A DNA stretch of 64,000 nucleotides from an uncultured Veillonella sp. (lineage in GTDB: Bacteria > Bacillota > Negativicutes > Veillonellales > Veillonellaceae). Shown piece by piece: positions 51,158 through 59,569 of the stretch; within the stretch, counting starts at the first letter, position 1, and each line of letters opens with the position of its first letter. The stretch covers positions 94,559-158,558 of the forward strand of contig UPXS01000003.1 of NCBI GenBank assembly GCA_900538355.1. The letters run 5' to 3'. Below the pieces are notes generated by a model that saw only the letters and a program-made list of their open reading frames with translations, was not told the DNA's origin and did no database searches. The position numbers and the translations under genes were made by a program.

Positions 51158-51753
51158 TGGATATTATGATTGTTGTTTATGCCGTGTTGGCATACCTTAT
51201 TGGTTCAATTCCTAGTGGTCTGATTATTGGTAAGACCTTCTTTAATACGGATGTACGTCAATACGGTTCTAAAAATATTGGTGCTACTAATACATATCGC
51301 GTTATAGGTCTCAAAGCTGCATTACCAGTATTTCTCTGTGATGCCTTAAAAGGGGCAGCTGGGGTTGTATTGTTATCCTCTTATGGACCTATGTATATGA
51401 TCTTAGGTGGTATCCTAGCTATGATGGGTCATAACTGGTCTATTTTCTTAGGCTTTAAAGGTGGTCGTGGGGTAGCTACAGGACTAGGAGTTCTAGTTGC
51501 TTTATCACCATTAGTGGCTTTGATTGCCTTCTTGGTATGGGGCGTAATAGTATATTTTACTAAACTCGTATCATTAGGATCTATTATAGCGGCAGCTTTA
51601 GTACCAATTTTGATGTATTTTACAGGAGAATCTTATTGGTTCGTAGGCTTTGGCGCTTTGGCAGCTTTATTTGTCATTGTTCGACATTGGGATAATATTA
51701 AACGTTTACTTGCAGGTAATGAGTTAAAAGTAGAACGTATCAAAAAGGATTAA
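51157..51753 (+). CDS. plsY: Glycerol-3-phosphate acyltransferase PlsY
   Basis: The 198-residue membrane protein has PlsY motifs: YLIGSIPSGLIIGKTFFNTD, GSKNIGATNTYRVIGLKAAL and GHNWSIFLGFKGGRGVATGL. It transfers acyl groups from acyl-phosphate to glycerol-3-phosphate, the step before PlsC. gpsA, which makes glycerol-3-phosphate, follows after three bases. The der-plsY-gpsA order is typical. Confidence 0.96.
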   Translation: MDIMIVVYAVLAYLIGSIPSGLIIGKTFFNTDVRQYGSKNIGATNTYRVIGLKAALPVFLCDALKGAAGVVLLSSYGPMYMILGGILAMMGHNWSIFLGFKGGRGVATGLGVLVALSPLVALIAFLVWGVIVYFTKLVSLGSIIAAALVPILMYFTGESYWFVGFGALAALFVIVRHWDNIKRLLAGNELKVERIKKD

Positions 51754-51756
51754 TCT

Positions 51757-52755
51757 ATGAATGTTGTTGTTGTCGGCTCTGGTAGCTGGGGTACTGCTCT
51801 TGCTATTAAATCCGTATTAGCTGGAAATACTACAACTTTATATTGTCGACGCCCAGAATTTGCTACACAATTAGCAGAAGATCTAGAGAATAAAGAGTAC
51901 TTACCAGGGGTAACATTACCAAAGGCATTACTATATAGCTCAGATCTTGCTACTTGTATCAAAGCGGCTGATATCGTTCTAATGGTTACACCGTCTGTAC
52001 ATGTACGCACTAGCTTAGAGTCCCTTAAACCATATGCACAAAAAGAACAATCCTATATACTTTGCTCAAAAGGTGTAGAACGTACTACTGGCAAGTTATT
52101 GACTACAGTCATGCGAGAGGTTCTAGGTTCTGTAGGTTGTAATCTCGCAGTTCTATCTGGTCCAAATCATGCAGAGGAAATCGGTCGTGATTTGCCCGCT
52201 GCCTCTGTATTGAGTACAGAAAATCTTGAAGTGGCCACTATGTTACAGAAAACATTATGTAGTCAAAACTTTAGGATTTATGCAAATACAGATATTACCG
52301 GTGTTGAATTAGCTGGGGCGACGAAGAATATTATTGCTCTTGCCGCAGGGATTGTTGATGGATTGAAGTTAGGTGATAACTGTAAAGCCTTACTCTTAAC
52401 TCGTGGTTTACATGAGATGACTCGCTTTGGTGTAGCCTTAGGGGCACAAAAGGAAACTTATGCTGGTCTTGCTGGTATGGGTGATTTGATTGCCACTTGT
52501 ATGAGTCCTCATGGACGTAATAGAGCCGCTGGTCAACAATTAGCAGATGGAAAAACAATGGACTATATCATTAATCATACGAATATGGTTGTAGAAGGCT
52601 TCTTTGCTACGGATATTGTTTATAAGATGGCTTGTGAACATCATATTGAAATGCCTATAACTAAGGCTTTATATGAAGTCTTATATGAAGAAAAATCTCC
52701 AGCTTTGGCATTAGCTGAATTGATGGGACGAGATATTAAAATTGAAGTATCATAA
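51757..52755 (+). CDS. gpsA: Glycerol-3-phosphate dehydrogenase [NAD(P)+] GpsA
   Basis: The 332-residue enzyme has the N-terminal nucleotide motif VVVGSGSWGTALAIKSVLAG. LSGPNHAEEIGRDLPAASVL, GVELAGATKNIIALAAGIVD and LAGMGDLIATCMSPHGRNR are family hallmarks. It reduces dihydroxyacetone phosphate for phospholipid synthesis. Full length. Confidence 0.96.
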   Translation: MNVVVVGSGSWGTALAIKSVLAGNTTTLYCRRPEFATQLAEDLENKEYLPGVTLPKALLYSSDLATCIKAADIVLMVTPSVHVRTSLESLKPYAQKEQSYILCSKGVERTTGKLLTTVMREVLGSVGCNLAVLSGPNHAEEIGRDLPAASVLSTENLEVATMLQKTLCSQNFRIYANTDITGVELAGATKNIIALAAGIVDGLKLGDNCKALLLTRGLHEMTRFGVALGAQKETYAGLAGMGDLIATCMSPHGRNRAAGQQLADGKTMDYIINHTNMVVEGFFATDIVYKMACEHHIEMPITKALYEVLYEEKSPALALAELMGRDIKIEVS

Positions 52756-52822
52756 ATAAAAGATACTTTTAATTTGGTTATTTATATACTATAATTAATG
52801 AGTATAATCTTGTGAGGGTTGT

Positions 52823-53374
52823 ATGCGAATTATTGGCGGAACTGCAAAGGGACATACTATAAAAGCACCTAAAGGGGTAGATACTAGACCTACACTTGAT
52901 CGTGTTCGTGAAAGTGTGTTTAATGTATTATCTAATAGAGGTATATTTGGTACTCATGTATTAGATATATTTTCTGGTACAGGTGCAGTAGCTATTGAAG
53001 CCTTAAGTCGTGGTGCAGCACATGCAGTAGCGGTAGACTTTAAAACAGGAAAATTGATTTTAGAGAATGCTAAACACTGCCATGTGGAAGATCGGTTAGA
53101 AATCATTCCGAGGAAACTTTCACAATTAAAAAACTATATAATGGGACAACAGTTCGATTATATTTTTTCTGATCCACCATATGAAAATGGATTTATACAA
53201 GACACCATAGATTTGGTTGTGACCTATGATTTATTAAAGCCTGACGGTGTTTTACTATTAGAACACCACAAGGATGAGGCATTTACCTTGCCTGAATCAT
53301 GGGAATGTATAAAAGAACAGAAATTTGGTTATACGATGGTTTCCTATTTTGTAAACACAGCTGAAAGGAGCTAA
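52823..53374 (+). CDS. rsmD: 16S rRNA (guanine(966)-N(2))-methyltransferase RsmD
   Basis: The 183-residue protein has RIIGGTAKGHTIKAPKGVDT, RPTLDRVRESVFNVL, VLDIFSGTGAVAIEALSRGA and the catalytic IFSDPPYENGF. It methylates a guanine in 16S rRNA. The pair rsmD-coaD is strongly conserved. GAGGG stands before the ATG. Confidence 0.95.
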   Translation: MRIIGGTAKGHTIKAPKGVDTRPTLDRVRESVFNVLSNRGIFGTHVLDIFSGTGAVAIEALSRGAAHAVAVDFKTGKLILENAKHCHVEDRLEIIPRKLSQLKNYIMGQQFDYIFSDPPYENGFIQDTIDLVVTYDLLKPDGVLLLEHHKDEAFTLPESWECIKEQKFGYTMVSYFVNTAERS

Positions 53375-53378
53375 ACCT

Positions 53379-53870
53379 GTGCGTATAGGTGTGTGTCCGG
53401 GTAGTTTTGACCCAGTTACAAATGGACATGTTGATATTTTTGAACGTGGCAGTCGATTAGTTGATAAATTAATTATTGCTGTTAGCTCTAATCCGAATAA
53501 AAATTCCTTGTTTACCATGGAAGAACGGGTTGAGATGATTCGAAATTCTGTCAAACATATTCCTAATGTTGAGATTGATTGTACAGGCGGTTTGCTTAAC
53601 GAATATGTTAAATCTAAGAATGCTACTATAATCATTCGTGGTTTGCGCGCGTTAAGCGACTTTGAATATGAATTTCAGCGTGCTTTATTTGCAAAATATT
53701 TGGATGACGATATTGAAACTGTATTTATTATGACTAATAATAAATACTCTTTCGTCAGCTCCACAGGTATTCGTGAACTTGCAAAGTTTGGCGGTAAGCT
53801 AGATGGGTTAGTTCCGGATGATGTTAAGGAAAAACTTGAAGAACGCTTTAATACGGTCCATAATAAATAG
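53379..53870 (+). CDS. coaD: Phosphopantetheine adenylyltransferase CoaD
   Basis: The 163-residue enzyme starts at GTG 53379 with AAAGGAG upstream. It has RIGVCPGSFDPVTNGHVDIF, IIIRGLRALSDFEYEFQRAL and NKYSFVSSTGIRELAKFGG. It makes dephospho-CoA. coaBC, another coenzyme A gene, occurs at 58312 in the same window. Normal family length. Confidence 0.97.
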   Translation: MRIGVCPGSFDPVTNGHVDIFERGSRLVDKLIIAVSSNPNKNSLFTMEERVEMIRNSVKHIPNVEIDCTGGLLNEYVKSKNATIIIRGLRALSDFEYEFQRALFAKYLDDDIETVFIMTNNKYSFVSSTGIRELAKFGGKLDGLVPDDVKEKLEERFNTVHNK

Positions 53871-53881
53871 GGGTGAATTGT

Positions 53882-54349
53882 ATGAAAACAGAAAAATTAT
53901 TAGAAGATTTAGAGGTTCTTATTGAATCTAGCAGCCGTATTCCTATGACTACTAAACGTATGGTTGAGGAAGACGAAATTATGCGTATTATTGATTCTAT
54001 TCAAGAGTCCTTACCTTTGGAACTTGAAGAGTCTCGTCGTATTGTAGCTGATAAAGACAAAGTATTAGCTGATGCTCAACGTCAAGCTGAAACTTTAATT
54101 GATCAAGCAAAAGACTACATTGCTAAATTAACTGCTGAAAGCGAACTTGTTAAACAAGCACAAGAACAAGCAAATCAAATTATCAATGCAGCTAACCAAT
54201 CCTCTGAAGAATTGAAATCTAGCTCTATTCAATATGCTGGTGATGTTCTTAAATATGTGGAAAACAACTTAGAGAAAACATTGGAAAGCTTACGTCAAAA
54301 TCGTGAAAGTTTGAAACAAACTGAACAACGTACAGAAGAAAACCAATAA
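53882..54349 (+). CDS. Coiled-coil protein of unknown function, linked to coaD
   Basis: This 155-residue protein has no signal peptide. After MKTEKLLEDLEVLIESSSRI and an amphipathic stretch (EEDEIMRIIDSIQESLPLEL) it is one long heptad-rich helix from about residue 45 to the end (IVADKDKVLADAQRQAETLI, then KDYIAKLTAESELVKQAQEQ). It resembles ATP-synthase b-like or DivIVA-like coiled coils that occur beside coaD in Firmicutes, but I do not recognise a named family. I set the start at ATG 53882 because AGGGG lies eight bases before it. It ends at the shared terminator at 54357. Confidence 0.75.
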   Translation: MKTEKLLEDLEVLIESSSRIPMTTKRMVEEDEIMRIIDSIQESLPLELEESRRIVADKDKVLADAQRQAETLIDQAKDYIAKLTAESELVKQAQEQANQIINAANQSSEELKSSSIQYAGDVLKYVENNLEKTLESLRQNRESLKQTEQRTEENQ

Positions 54350-54356
54350 TATAAAT

Positions 54357-54392
54357 AAAAAGAAGCGAAGAAAATCCTTCGCTTCTTTTTTT
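54357..54392. terminator. Bidirectional terminator between the coaD operon and rqcH
   Basis: AGAAGCGAAG (54361-54370), loop AAAATC, CTTCGCTTCT (54377-54386), with A runs before and T6 after. It ends the + operon and the converging rqcH transcript, whose stop codon lies at 54391-54393. Confidence 0.92.
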
Positions 54393-56106
54393 ATTCAATA
54401 TAATTATCAGGTTTTTTAGGCTCTACAATCATTGTTTGATGAGTATTAAAAATAACAAATCCAAGAGGAGACCCAGGTGGTTTTTTAATATTTTTAATAT
54501 ATGTGTAGTCTACAGGTACCTTACTAGTTTCACGAGCCTTACTAAAGTAGGCCGCATATTGAGCAACCTTTGATAAAATCATATCATCAGGCTCTACATT
54601 AAGTCTTAATATGAGGTGAGAACCTTGAATATCTTGTGTATGGAACCAAATATCAGTTGGTTTTGCAAACCGATGTGTTAAATATTCGTTTTGTTGGTTG
54701 TTTCGACCTATAAATATTTCGCCTTCATCAATGGTTAAATGAATGTAATTCGATTTACCTAGCTTATAAGATAGTGGCTTCTTAGATTTTTTTATGATGC
54801 CCGCATCCATACATTCTTTTCGAATTTCTTCTAAGCTTTCACGGGTAGTGGCTAATGAAATACTATATAAAATCGATTTGAGGTATTCAAGCTTTGTAGT
54901 ACTTGCATTAAGTTGATATTCGCCGCTAACCATACGATTTTTTAATTTAGTATAGAGCTTATAATACCATTGTCCGTTTTCTACAATCGTAAGATTTGGC
55001 TTTAGAGGGATTGTTAATAATTCTCCATCTTCAGAAAGAAGATTTGGTAATTGAATAGAAGGTTCATACTGTACTTGTAAGTGAGCATTGATCATTAAGA
55101 TATCACCATACAGTTTATAGGTATCCATTTTATTAGTATCATCTAATTCATCTTTGATCTTTTGATGACGGATTTCTTCTTTTTTGATGGCTGCTGTTAA
55201 AATCTTTTCTAGTTCCTTATCAGCAGTGTGAATAGATTTTGTATTGTGAATCGATTCTTCTAGAGCTTCTGAAATCGTACTATATTCTTTTAGTACCTTG
55301 TAATTGTGTAACGTAAAGGTGGCGTGTGCTTTTTTATTATTATCATTGATTAAAGTAAGCAAGCCATGACTGTCTTGGAGTTTTGCTTTTAGCTCATATA
55401 ATGATTTAGCTAATGTATCTATTTGATCTGGACTTAAATCAGTTATAGATTCATCACCATTTAGATTGGAAGTCCATAATACTTCATCTAATAAAGGTTT
55501 ACCGAAACCGTTAAAGATAGCCCGTATAGATTGTTGTACACTACCATCACCAAAGGAAGTCAGTAGATTTCTTATTTCTTCATAATCGAAGTCCATCAAA
55601 CTTACACGATTAGCATTGGGTGGTAATTCATAGTCAAGCTTAGGACTAATAGACCGTTCACGATTCATTAAAGGGGATACGTGAATTAAGGATTCTAAAA
55701 TCACTCCATCTTGCACAAAGATACAGTTTGAATATTTGCCCATTAATTCTACATAGATAAATGTACTTGTAATAGAGCCATCCATTTCAAGCTTATCCGT
55801 TTGGATGCACATGATCCGGTCCCCATTAATTTGTTCCACCTTTACAATGCGGCTACCTTCAATATGTTTACGTAAAAACATACATAGTGAACTAGGTTCT
55901 TTTGGTAAATCCTGGAGCGGTTTGCTAAGATACATTGCAGGGGTTGCACCAACGGTAACAATCAAGTTTTGATCTTCGTTAAGGGCTCGAATTTTAAATA
56001 GTAATGTAGTTTTATCTATTTGATATAATTTTTGTATTTGACCTGTTTGTAATCGCTCGTTTAATTCTTTAGCGAGAACAGACATGGTAAGTCCGTCTAA
56101 ATTCAT
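54391..56106 (-). CDS. rqcH: NFACT-family ribosome quality control protein RqcH
   Basis: The 571-residue protein begins MNLDGLTMSVLAKELNERLQ and has the NFACT-N domain (FLRKHIEGSRIVKVEQINGD). A central coiled coil is near residues 260-320 (KELEKILTAAIKKEEIRHQK). The C-terminal NFACT-R domain has DIWFHTQDIQGSHLILRLNV. Members bind stalled 50S-tRNA complexes and add alanine tails in bacteria. Older names are fibronectin-binding protein A or FbpA. It is transcribed alone on the minus strand. Confidence 0.93.
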   Translation of the reverse strand: MNLDGLTMSVLAKELNERLQTGQIQKLYQIDKTTLLFKIRALNEDQNLIVTVGATPAMYLSKPLQDLPKEPSSLCMFLRKHIEGSRIVKVEQINGDRIMCIQTDKLEMDGSITSTFIYVELMGKYSNCIFVQDGVILESLIHVSPLMNRERSISPKLDYELPPNANRVSLMDFDYEEIRNLLTSFGDGSVQQSIRAIFNGFGKPLLDEVLWTSNLNGDESITDLSPDQIDTLAKSLYELKAKLQDSHGLLTLINDNNKKAHATFTLHNYKVLKEYSTISEALEESIHNTKSIHTADKELEKILTAAIKKEEIRHQKIKDELDDTNKMDTYKLYGDILMINAHLQVQYEPSIQLPNLLSEDGELLTIPLKPNLTIVENGQWYYKLYTKLKNRMVSGEYQLNASTTKLEYLKSILYSISLATTRESLEEIRKECMDAGIIKKSKKPLSYKLGKSNYIHLTIDEGEIFIGRNNQQNEYLTHRFAKPTDIWFHTQDIQGSHLILRLNVEPDDMILSKVAQYAAYFSKARETSKVPVDYTYIKNIKKPPGSPLGFVIFNTHQTMIVEPKKPDNYIE

Positions 56107-56233
56107 AGTACTCCTTTCAATTTTATTTAGAAGTATAGTTTAGTATAACATAATGTACATATAATTCTTAGTATTTAAACACGGAATGTATAATTCGTGG
56201 TACAATAATAAAAACTGCTAAGGAGGATATCAC

Positions 56234-57115
56234 ATGAAAAGTATGACCGGTTTTGGTTCTGGCACGGCAACCAAAGATGGCATTACCTGCACGGTAGAAA
56301 TAAAGTCCGTAAATGCGCGATTTCTTGATTTGTTTATACGTAGTCCAAAGCAAATAAACCCTTTTGAAACCATTATTCGCGGTTTAGTACAAGATCGAAT
56401 TACTCGCGGTAAGGTCGAAGTTTCGGTTTCTATCCAGGATGCGGGAGAGAGACCTAAGACCTTTACAATAAATAGTGTATTGAGAAAACAGATACAAGAA
56501 CTACTTGTTCAAGAAGAGTTTTATGATGACCCTAAAAAGGTACCTTTACAAGCGGTTAATTCTGTTTCTAACGAATGGATACAACAACAAGATACACCGA
56601 TTGCAGAAGATGTGCTTTCAGAAATAGTAAAAGAATCTACAACTCAAGCATTAGATGCTCTAATAGCAATGCGTACGGTGGAAGGTAAACATATTGAACA
56701 AGATTTATTATCACGTATCTCTACCTTAGAAAATGTCATCAAACACATTGATGAGAATAAGGCGGGAGCCGTAGAAGCGTATCGCGAGCATATAAAAGGT
56801 AAAATTCAAGAGTACCTAGTTTCTTTGGAAGCGAGTATCAGTGAAGATCGTTTTTTGCAGGAAATAGCTTTACTAGCTGATAAGACTGATATTACGGAAG
56901 AGATTGTCCGATTCACCTCACATGTGGTACAATTAAAAAACACACTTGTAGATGAGAATTCCATCGGTCGTAAGGTGGATTTTATTTTGCAAGAAATGAA
57001 TCGTGAAGTGAATACAATTGGTTCCAAAGCTATGGATTCAAGTATTACAGAGTTTGTGGTTCAACTTAAATGTGAGTTAGAAAAAATTAGAGAACAAGTA
57101 CAGAATGTAGAGTAA
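56234..57115 (+). CDS. yloC: YicC/YloC-family endoribonuclease
   Basis: The 293-residue protein begins MKSMTGFGSGTATKDGITCT and has EIKSVNARFLDLFIRSPKQI, VEAYREHIKGKIQEYL and the C-terminal KVDFILQEMNREVNTIGSKA. These are the defining blocks of the YicC family, recently assigned endoribonuclease activity. AAGGAGG precedes the ATG. The order yloC-remA-gmk-rpoZ-coaBC is conserved in Firmicutes. Confidence 0.95.
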   Translation: MKSMTGFGSGTATKDGITCTVEIKSVNARFLDLFIRSPKQINPFETIIRGLVQDRITRGKVEVSVSIQDAGERPKTFTINSVLRKQIQELLVQEEFYDDPKKVPLQAVNSVSNEWIQQQDTPIAEDVLSEIVKESTTQALDALIAMRTVEGKHIEQDLLSRISTLENVIKHIDENKAGAVEAYREHIKGKIQEYLVSLEASISEDRFLQEIALLADKTDITEEIVRFTSHVVQLKNTLVDENSIGRKVDFILQEMNREVNTIGSKAMDSSITEFVVQLKCELEKIREQVQNVE

Positions 57116-57129
57116 TAGGAGGTCCATAA

Positions 57130-57399
57130 ATGAGTATTCAATTATTGAATATAGGCTTTGGTAATATGGTATCTGCTAACCGTGTTATGGCTATCATTAG
57201 TCCTGAATCTGCACCAATTAAACGTATGGTTCAAGATGCACGTGATAAGGGCCTGCTCATTGATGCTACATATGGTCGTAAGACTCGTGCTGTATTAGTT
57301 ATGGATAGTGGTCAAATTGTATTATCTGCAATTCAACCAGAAACCGTAGCACATCGACTTGTGCAATATGATGTAGACGAAGATACAGTAGAATCATAG
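57130..57399 (+). CDS. remA: RemA family regulator (DUF370)
   Basis: The 89-residue protein contains LNIGFGNMVSANRVMAIISP, ESAPIKRMVQDARDKGLLID and ATYGRKTRAVLVMDSGQIVL, which span the DUF370/RemA domain. In Bacillus subtilis RemA is a DNA-binding activator of matrix genes and osmoprotection. Its target here is unknown. GGAGG precedes the ATG. Confidence 0.94.
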   Translation: MSIQLLNIGFGNMVSANRVMAIISPESAPIKRMVQDARDKGLLIDATYGRKTRAVLVMDSGQIVLSAIQPETVAHRLVQYDVDEDTVES

Positions 57400-57407
57400 G
57401 AGTACAT

Positions 57408-58037
57408 ATGTCAGACAGAGGATTATTAATCGTTATATCCGGGCCATCTGGCGCAGGTAAAGGTACGATTTGTGCGAATATTCGAAAAGAAATGCCTAAT
57501 CTAGTTTATTCCGTTTCTATGACAACACGGGCACCACGTGTTGGTGAAGTGGAAGGGGTCAATTATTTCTTTCGCTCAAAAGAAGAGTTTGAATCTCTAT
57601 TAAGTGAAGATGCATTTTTAGAATATGCAAAAGTATATGATAATTACTACGGTACACCGAAACAACATGTAATGGATTTATTAGATGAAGGTAAAAGTGT
57701 ACTGTTAGAAATTGATATTCAAGGTGCTATGCAGGTTAAGGAACGTTTTAGTGATGCTGTATTTATTTATATTGTACCGCCATCCTTAACTGAATTATCT
57801 GAACGGTTACATAATCGTGGTACTGATGCAAAAGAGGTTATTGATAAGAGATTGTCACTAGCTTGTTCTGAATTGGCATTAGCACATCGTTATGACTATA
57901 TCGTTGTAAATGATGATTTAGCAGATGCATCTGAAAGAGTAGCGTCAATTTTGCGTGCAGAAGCTTGCAAGATTAGTCGTAATAAAGAACAAATACAATA
58001 TATTTATAAACAGTATCAAGAGTCTAAGGAGAAGTGA
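57408..58037 (+). CDS. gmk: Guanylate kinase
   Basis: The 209-residue kinase has LIVISGPSGAGKGTICANIR at residue 6, VSMTTRAPRVGEVEGVNYFF and VLLEIDIQGAMQVKERF. It makes GDP from GMP. AGGAG precedes the ATG and the gene is followed by rpoZ after four bases. Confidence 0.97.
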   Translation: MSDRGLLIVISGPSGAGKGTICANIRKEMPNLVYSVSMTTRAPRVGEVEGVNYFFRSKEEFESLLSEDAFLEYAKVYDNYYGTPKQHVMDLLDEGKSVLLEIDIQGAMQVKERFSDAVFIYIVPPSLTELSERLHNRGTDAKEVIDKRLSLACSELALAHRYDYIVVNDDLADASERVASILRAEACKISRNKEQIQYIYKQYQESKEK

Positions 58038-58041
58038 TAGT

Positions 58042-58257
58042 ATGATGGTAAAACCTCCATTGAAAAAATTGGAAAGTCAAGTTGATAGCAAATATACTTT
58101 GGTAACATTAGCAGCTAAACGCGCTCGTGAATTAACAGATGGTGAACCATGCTTAGCTGAATCTACACATGCTACTGACAAGCCTGTATCCTTGGCATTC
58201 TATGAAATTGCCGAAGGTGAAGTGACTTATAAACGCACTAAAGAAGGCATTAAATAA
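58042..58257 (+). CDS. rpoZ: RNA polymerase omega subunit
   Basis: The 71-residue protein contains PLKKLESQVDSKYTLVTLAA, KRARELTDGEPCLAE and PVSLAFYEIAEGEVTYKR, typical of omega. I chose ATG 58042, nine bases after AAGGAG at 58027; an adjacent ATG at 58045 is equally possible. The frame upstream lies inside gmk and is a shadow. Omega helps assemble RNA polymerase. A hairpin follows before coaBC. Confidence 0.92.
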   Translation: MMVKPPLKKLESQVDSKYTLVTLAAKRARELTDGEPCLAESTHATDKPVSLAFYEIAEGEVTYKRTKEGIK

Positions 58258-58265
58258 GATTAATC

Positions 58266-58297
58266 AATTCCTTGTATCCTTGATACAAGGAATTTTT
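58266..58297 (+). terminator. Terminator-like hairpin between rpoZ and coaBC
   Basis: AATTCCTTGTATC (58266-58278) pairs with GATACAAGGAATT (58282-58294) over the loop CTT, then T5. coaBC starts only 15 bases later with a good ribosome site, so termination is likely incomplete or coaBC has a promoter that I did not identify. Confidence 0.75.
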
Positions 58298-58311
58298 AAA
58301 AGGAGAAGAAC

Positions 58312-59505
58312 ATGCGCGGAAAACATATCATTGTCGCTGTATCTGCAGGTATTGCAGCGTATAAGGCAATTGAAGTAGTAAGCCGACTTCGTAAAAAAGG
58401 TGCTGAAGTAAAGGTTGTTATGACTGAAAACTCCACTCATATAGCTTCACCACTTACATTTGGTGAAATTAGTGGACATCCTGTAGCTATCGACATGTTT
58501 GAACAAGTACACCAATGGGATGTGGAGCATATTGCATTAGCAACATGGGCAGATGCATATGTGGTTGTACCTGCCACAGCAAATGTGATTGGCAAAATCT
58601 ATGCTGGTATTGCAGATGATATGCTAACAACAACAATAATGGCTACTACGGCGCCAAAATATCTTTGTCCTGCCATGAATACAGAAATGTATAATAATCC
58701 CATTACGCAACGAAATTTAGAGGGATTACAGGCTTTGGGATACCATATTATGGAACCGGCTGAAGGTTGGCTAGCCTGTGGTATCACTGGTGTAGGACGC
58801 CTACCAGAGCCTGAAGCCATTGTAGAATGGCTTGAATCGCAGATGTGCAAATCTAATGAGCTTGAAGGTACCACAGTACTTGTTACCGCTGGAGGTACGC
58901 AAGAAAACATCGATCCTGTTCGTTATATTGGCAATCGTTCTAGCGGCAAAATGGGGTACGCTATTGCTGAACAAGCAGCACGCATGGGGGCTAATGTTAT
59001 TTTAGTTAGTGCTCCTACATCTTTAGCTGTACCAAGTGGTGTAGATTTCGTTCCTGTTGATTCTGCTTTATCTATGCAAGAAGCTGTTGAATCTCGATAT
59101 GATCAGGTAGATGTAGTTGTTATGGCGGCTGCAGTATCTGACTTTAGAGTTCTTCACAAAGCAGAGCAGAAAATCAAAAAAATGGAGTCTATGACATTAG
59201 AACTTGTTAAGAATCCAGATATCCTACAAGGTTTAGGTGCTAAAAAGAATCATCAAATTCTTGTGGGGTTTGCAGCAGAAACAGAACATGTAATCGAGTA
59301 TGGTCAAGATAAGGTAGCTAGAAAAAATCTAGATATGCTTGTAGCCAATGATGTAAGTAAGTCTAATGCTGGTTTTAATGTAGATACAAATGAAGGCTAC
59401 TTCTTATATCCTAATAAAGATCCAAAAGAAATGCCTAATATGAAAAAATCTGAGTTAGCTCATAACATTATGAAAGAAGTTGTGGAATTAGTAAAAAATA
59501 AATAG
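58312..59505 (+). CDS. coaBC: Phosphopantothenoylcysteine decarboxylase/phosphopantothenate-cysteine ligase CoaBC
   Basis: The 397-residue bifunctional enzyme has an FMN-dependent decarboxylase half: KHIIVAVSAGIAAYKAIEVV, VVVPATANVIGKIYAGIADD, then the PAMNTEMY motif. The ligase half has VLVTAGGTQENIDPVRYIGN, SSGKMGYAIAEQAARMGA and VGFAAETEHVIEYGQDK. It makes 4'-phosphopantetheine precursors for coenzyme A. AAAAGGAG precedes the ATG. Confidence 0.97.
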   Translation: MRGKHIIVAVSAGIAAYKAIEVVSRLRKKGAEVKVVMTENSTHIASPLTFGEISGHPVAIDMFEQVHQWDVEHIALATWADAYVVVPATANVIGKIYAGIADDMLTTTIMATTAPKYLCPAMNTEMYNNPITQRNLEGLQALGYHIMEPAEGWLACGITGVGRLPEPEAIVEWLESQMCKSNELEGTTVLVTAGGTQENIDPVRYIGNRSSGKMGYAIAEQAARMGANVILVSAPTSLAVPSGVDFVPVDSALSMQEAVESRYDQVDVVVMAAAVSDFRVLHKAEQKIKKMESMTLELVKNPDILQGLGAKKNHQILVGFAAETEHVIEYGQDKVARKNLDMLVANDVSKSNAGFNVDTNEGYFLYPNKDPKEMPNMKKSELAHNIMKEVVELVKNK

Positions 59506-59569
59506 CACTGATATATGATTGTATCTTATATTTTGTAGTTTGTTGTACATAGAAAGAAGTGTTATTTAT

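Noticed and set aside
57955..58041. N-terminal extension of rpoZ into gmk
   Set aside because: The extension is a shadow of the gmk frame, and the ribosome site at 58027 places the start at 58042.
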